NCBI GenBank assembly: GCA_964412235.1
Contig: CAYPNT010000116.1
Coordinates: 1 to 6,957, forward strand
DNA length: 6,957 bases
Direction of reading: 5' to 3'
Source: JAYZQT01 sp964412235
GTDB lineage: Bacteria; Pseudomonadota; Alphaproteobacteria; MPNO01; UBA830
A program made the position numbers and the translations under genes. The stretch's first letter is position 1. Each line of letters opens with the position of its first letter. Below, piece by piece: positions 6,807 to 6,957 of this stretch. Under the pieces are notes generated by a model. The model was not told where the DNA came from, made no database searches, and saw only the letters and a list, made by a program, of their open reading frames with translations.

Positions 6807-6957
6807 TTAATTAGAGGCTCGACCCACACCCCGTCCCTCTCGGTAACTCACATAATATGTACTAACGCAAATCACTGCAGCTCCCGCCCAAGTCCAGAAG
6901 TCCGGCGATTGACCAAATATCCACCACCCGAAAAGCGCTATTATCGCCAATAGAATA
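6807..6957 (-). CDS. EamA/DMT-superfamily transporter, C-terminal end (cut by window edge)
   Basis: Only the last 49 residues and the TAA stop (6809-6807) are visible; the first base at the window edge belongs to an incomplete codon. The sequence is a hydrophobic segment (ILLAIIALFGWWIFGQ), then PDFWTWAGAAVICVSTYYV, then YREGRG and a short polar tail. This fits the end of EamA-type (drug/metabolite transporter) proteins, where the loop with a Pro-Asp and an aromatic pair before a small-residue GAA helix leads to a final transmembrane helix and a cytoplasmic YRE sequence. These are ten-helix inner-membrane carriers that export or import small metabolites. It lies 43 nt upstream of the SDR gene on the same strand and may supply or export the pathway substrate. 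It is too short for the ORF to be judged by length, so the call rests on the terminal motif. Confidence 0.7.
   Translation of the reverse strand, partial: ILLAIIALFGWWIFGQSPDFWTWAGAAVICVSTYYVSYREGRGVGRASN

Noticed and set aside
1..6957. CRISPR arrays, tRNA/rRNA genes, insertion sequences, phage or defence genes
   Set aside because: No spaced direct repeats, tRNA-like folds, transposase frames or terminal inverted repeats were seen; nearly all sequence is explained by metabolic genes.

Overview
The window has eight protein-coding genes in three transcription blocks. Two of the genes are cut by the window edges. GC content is moderate (roughly half, judged by eye), genes are densely packed, and bacterial start signals are used: three of the seven visible starts are GTG or TTG, supported by Shine-Dalgarno sequences or stop/start coupling. 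The gene types (luciferase-like monooxygenase, family III CoA-transferase, MaoC-like protein, UbiD-like decarboxylase, SDR, class II aldolase) are typical of catabolic accessory regions in environmental bacteria. An uncultured, possibly marine proteobacterium would fit, but I cannot fix the lineage from the sequence alone.

Block A (minus strand, 1-2481) runs from a luciferase-like flavin-dependent oxidoreductase to a CaiB/BaiF family III CoA-transferase, joined as TGA|GTG with no gap, and then after 18 nt to a MaoC-like (hotdog) protein that leaves the window. It looks like one operon acting on an acid that is activated as a CoA thioester. The visible part of the MaoC-like protein lacks the usual catalytic Asp/His pair.

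Block B (plus strand, 2778-4303) is a class II aldolase/adducin-family metalloenzyme with a TTG start, overlapping by 4 nt (ATGA) a SAM-dependent methyltransferase. It diverges from block A across a 296-nt intergenic region that should hold both promoters.

Block C (minus strand, 4430-6957) runs from the C-terminal end of an EamA/DMT-type transporter through an SDR dehydrogenase (GTG start) to a UbiD-family prenyl-FMN decarboxylase. It converges on block B across 126 nt.

Taken together, the window looks like part of a catabolic cluster for an unknown organic acid, perhaps aromatic. It offers transport (EamA), NAD-dependent oxidation (SDR), decarboxylation (UbiD-like, possibly also the aldolase-family enzyme), methyl transfer, flavin-dependent oxygenation and CoA-thioester chemistry. 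The substrate cannot be named. I see no RNA genes, CRISPR arrays, insertion sequences, defence genes or phage genes.
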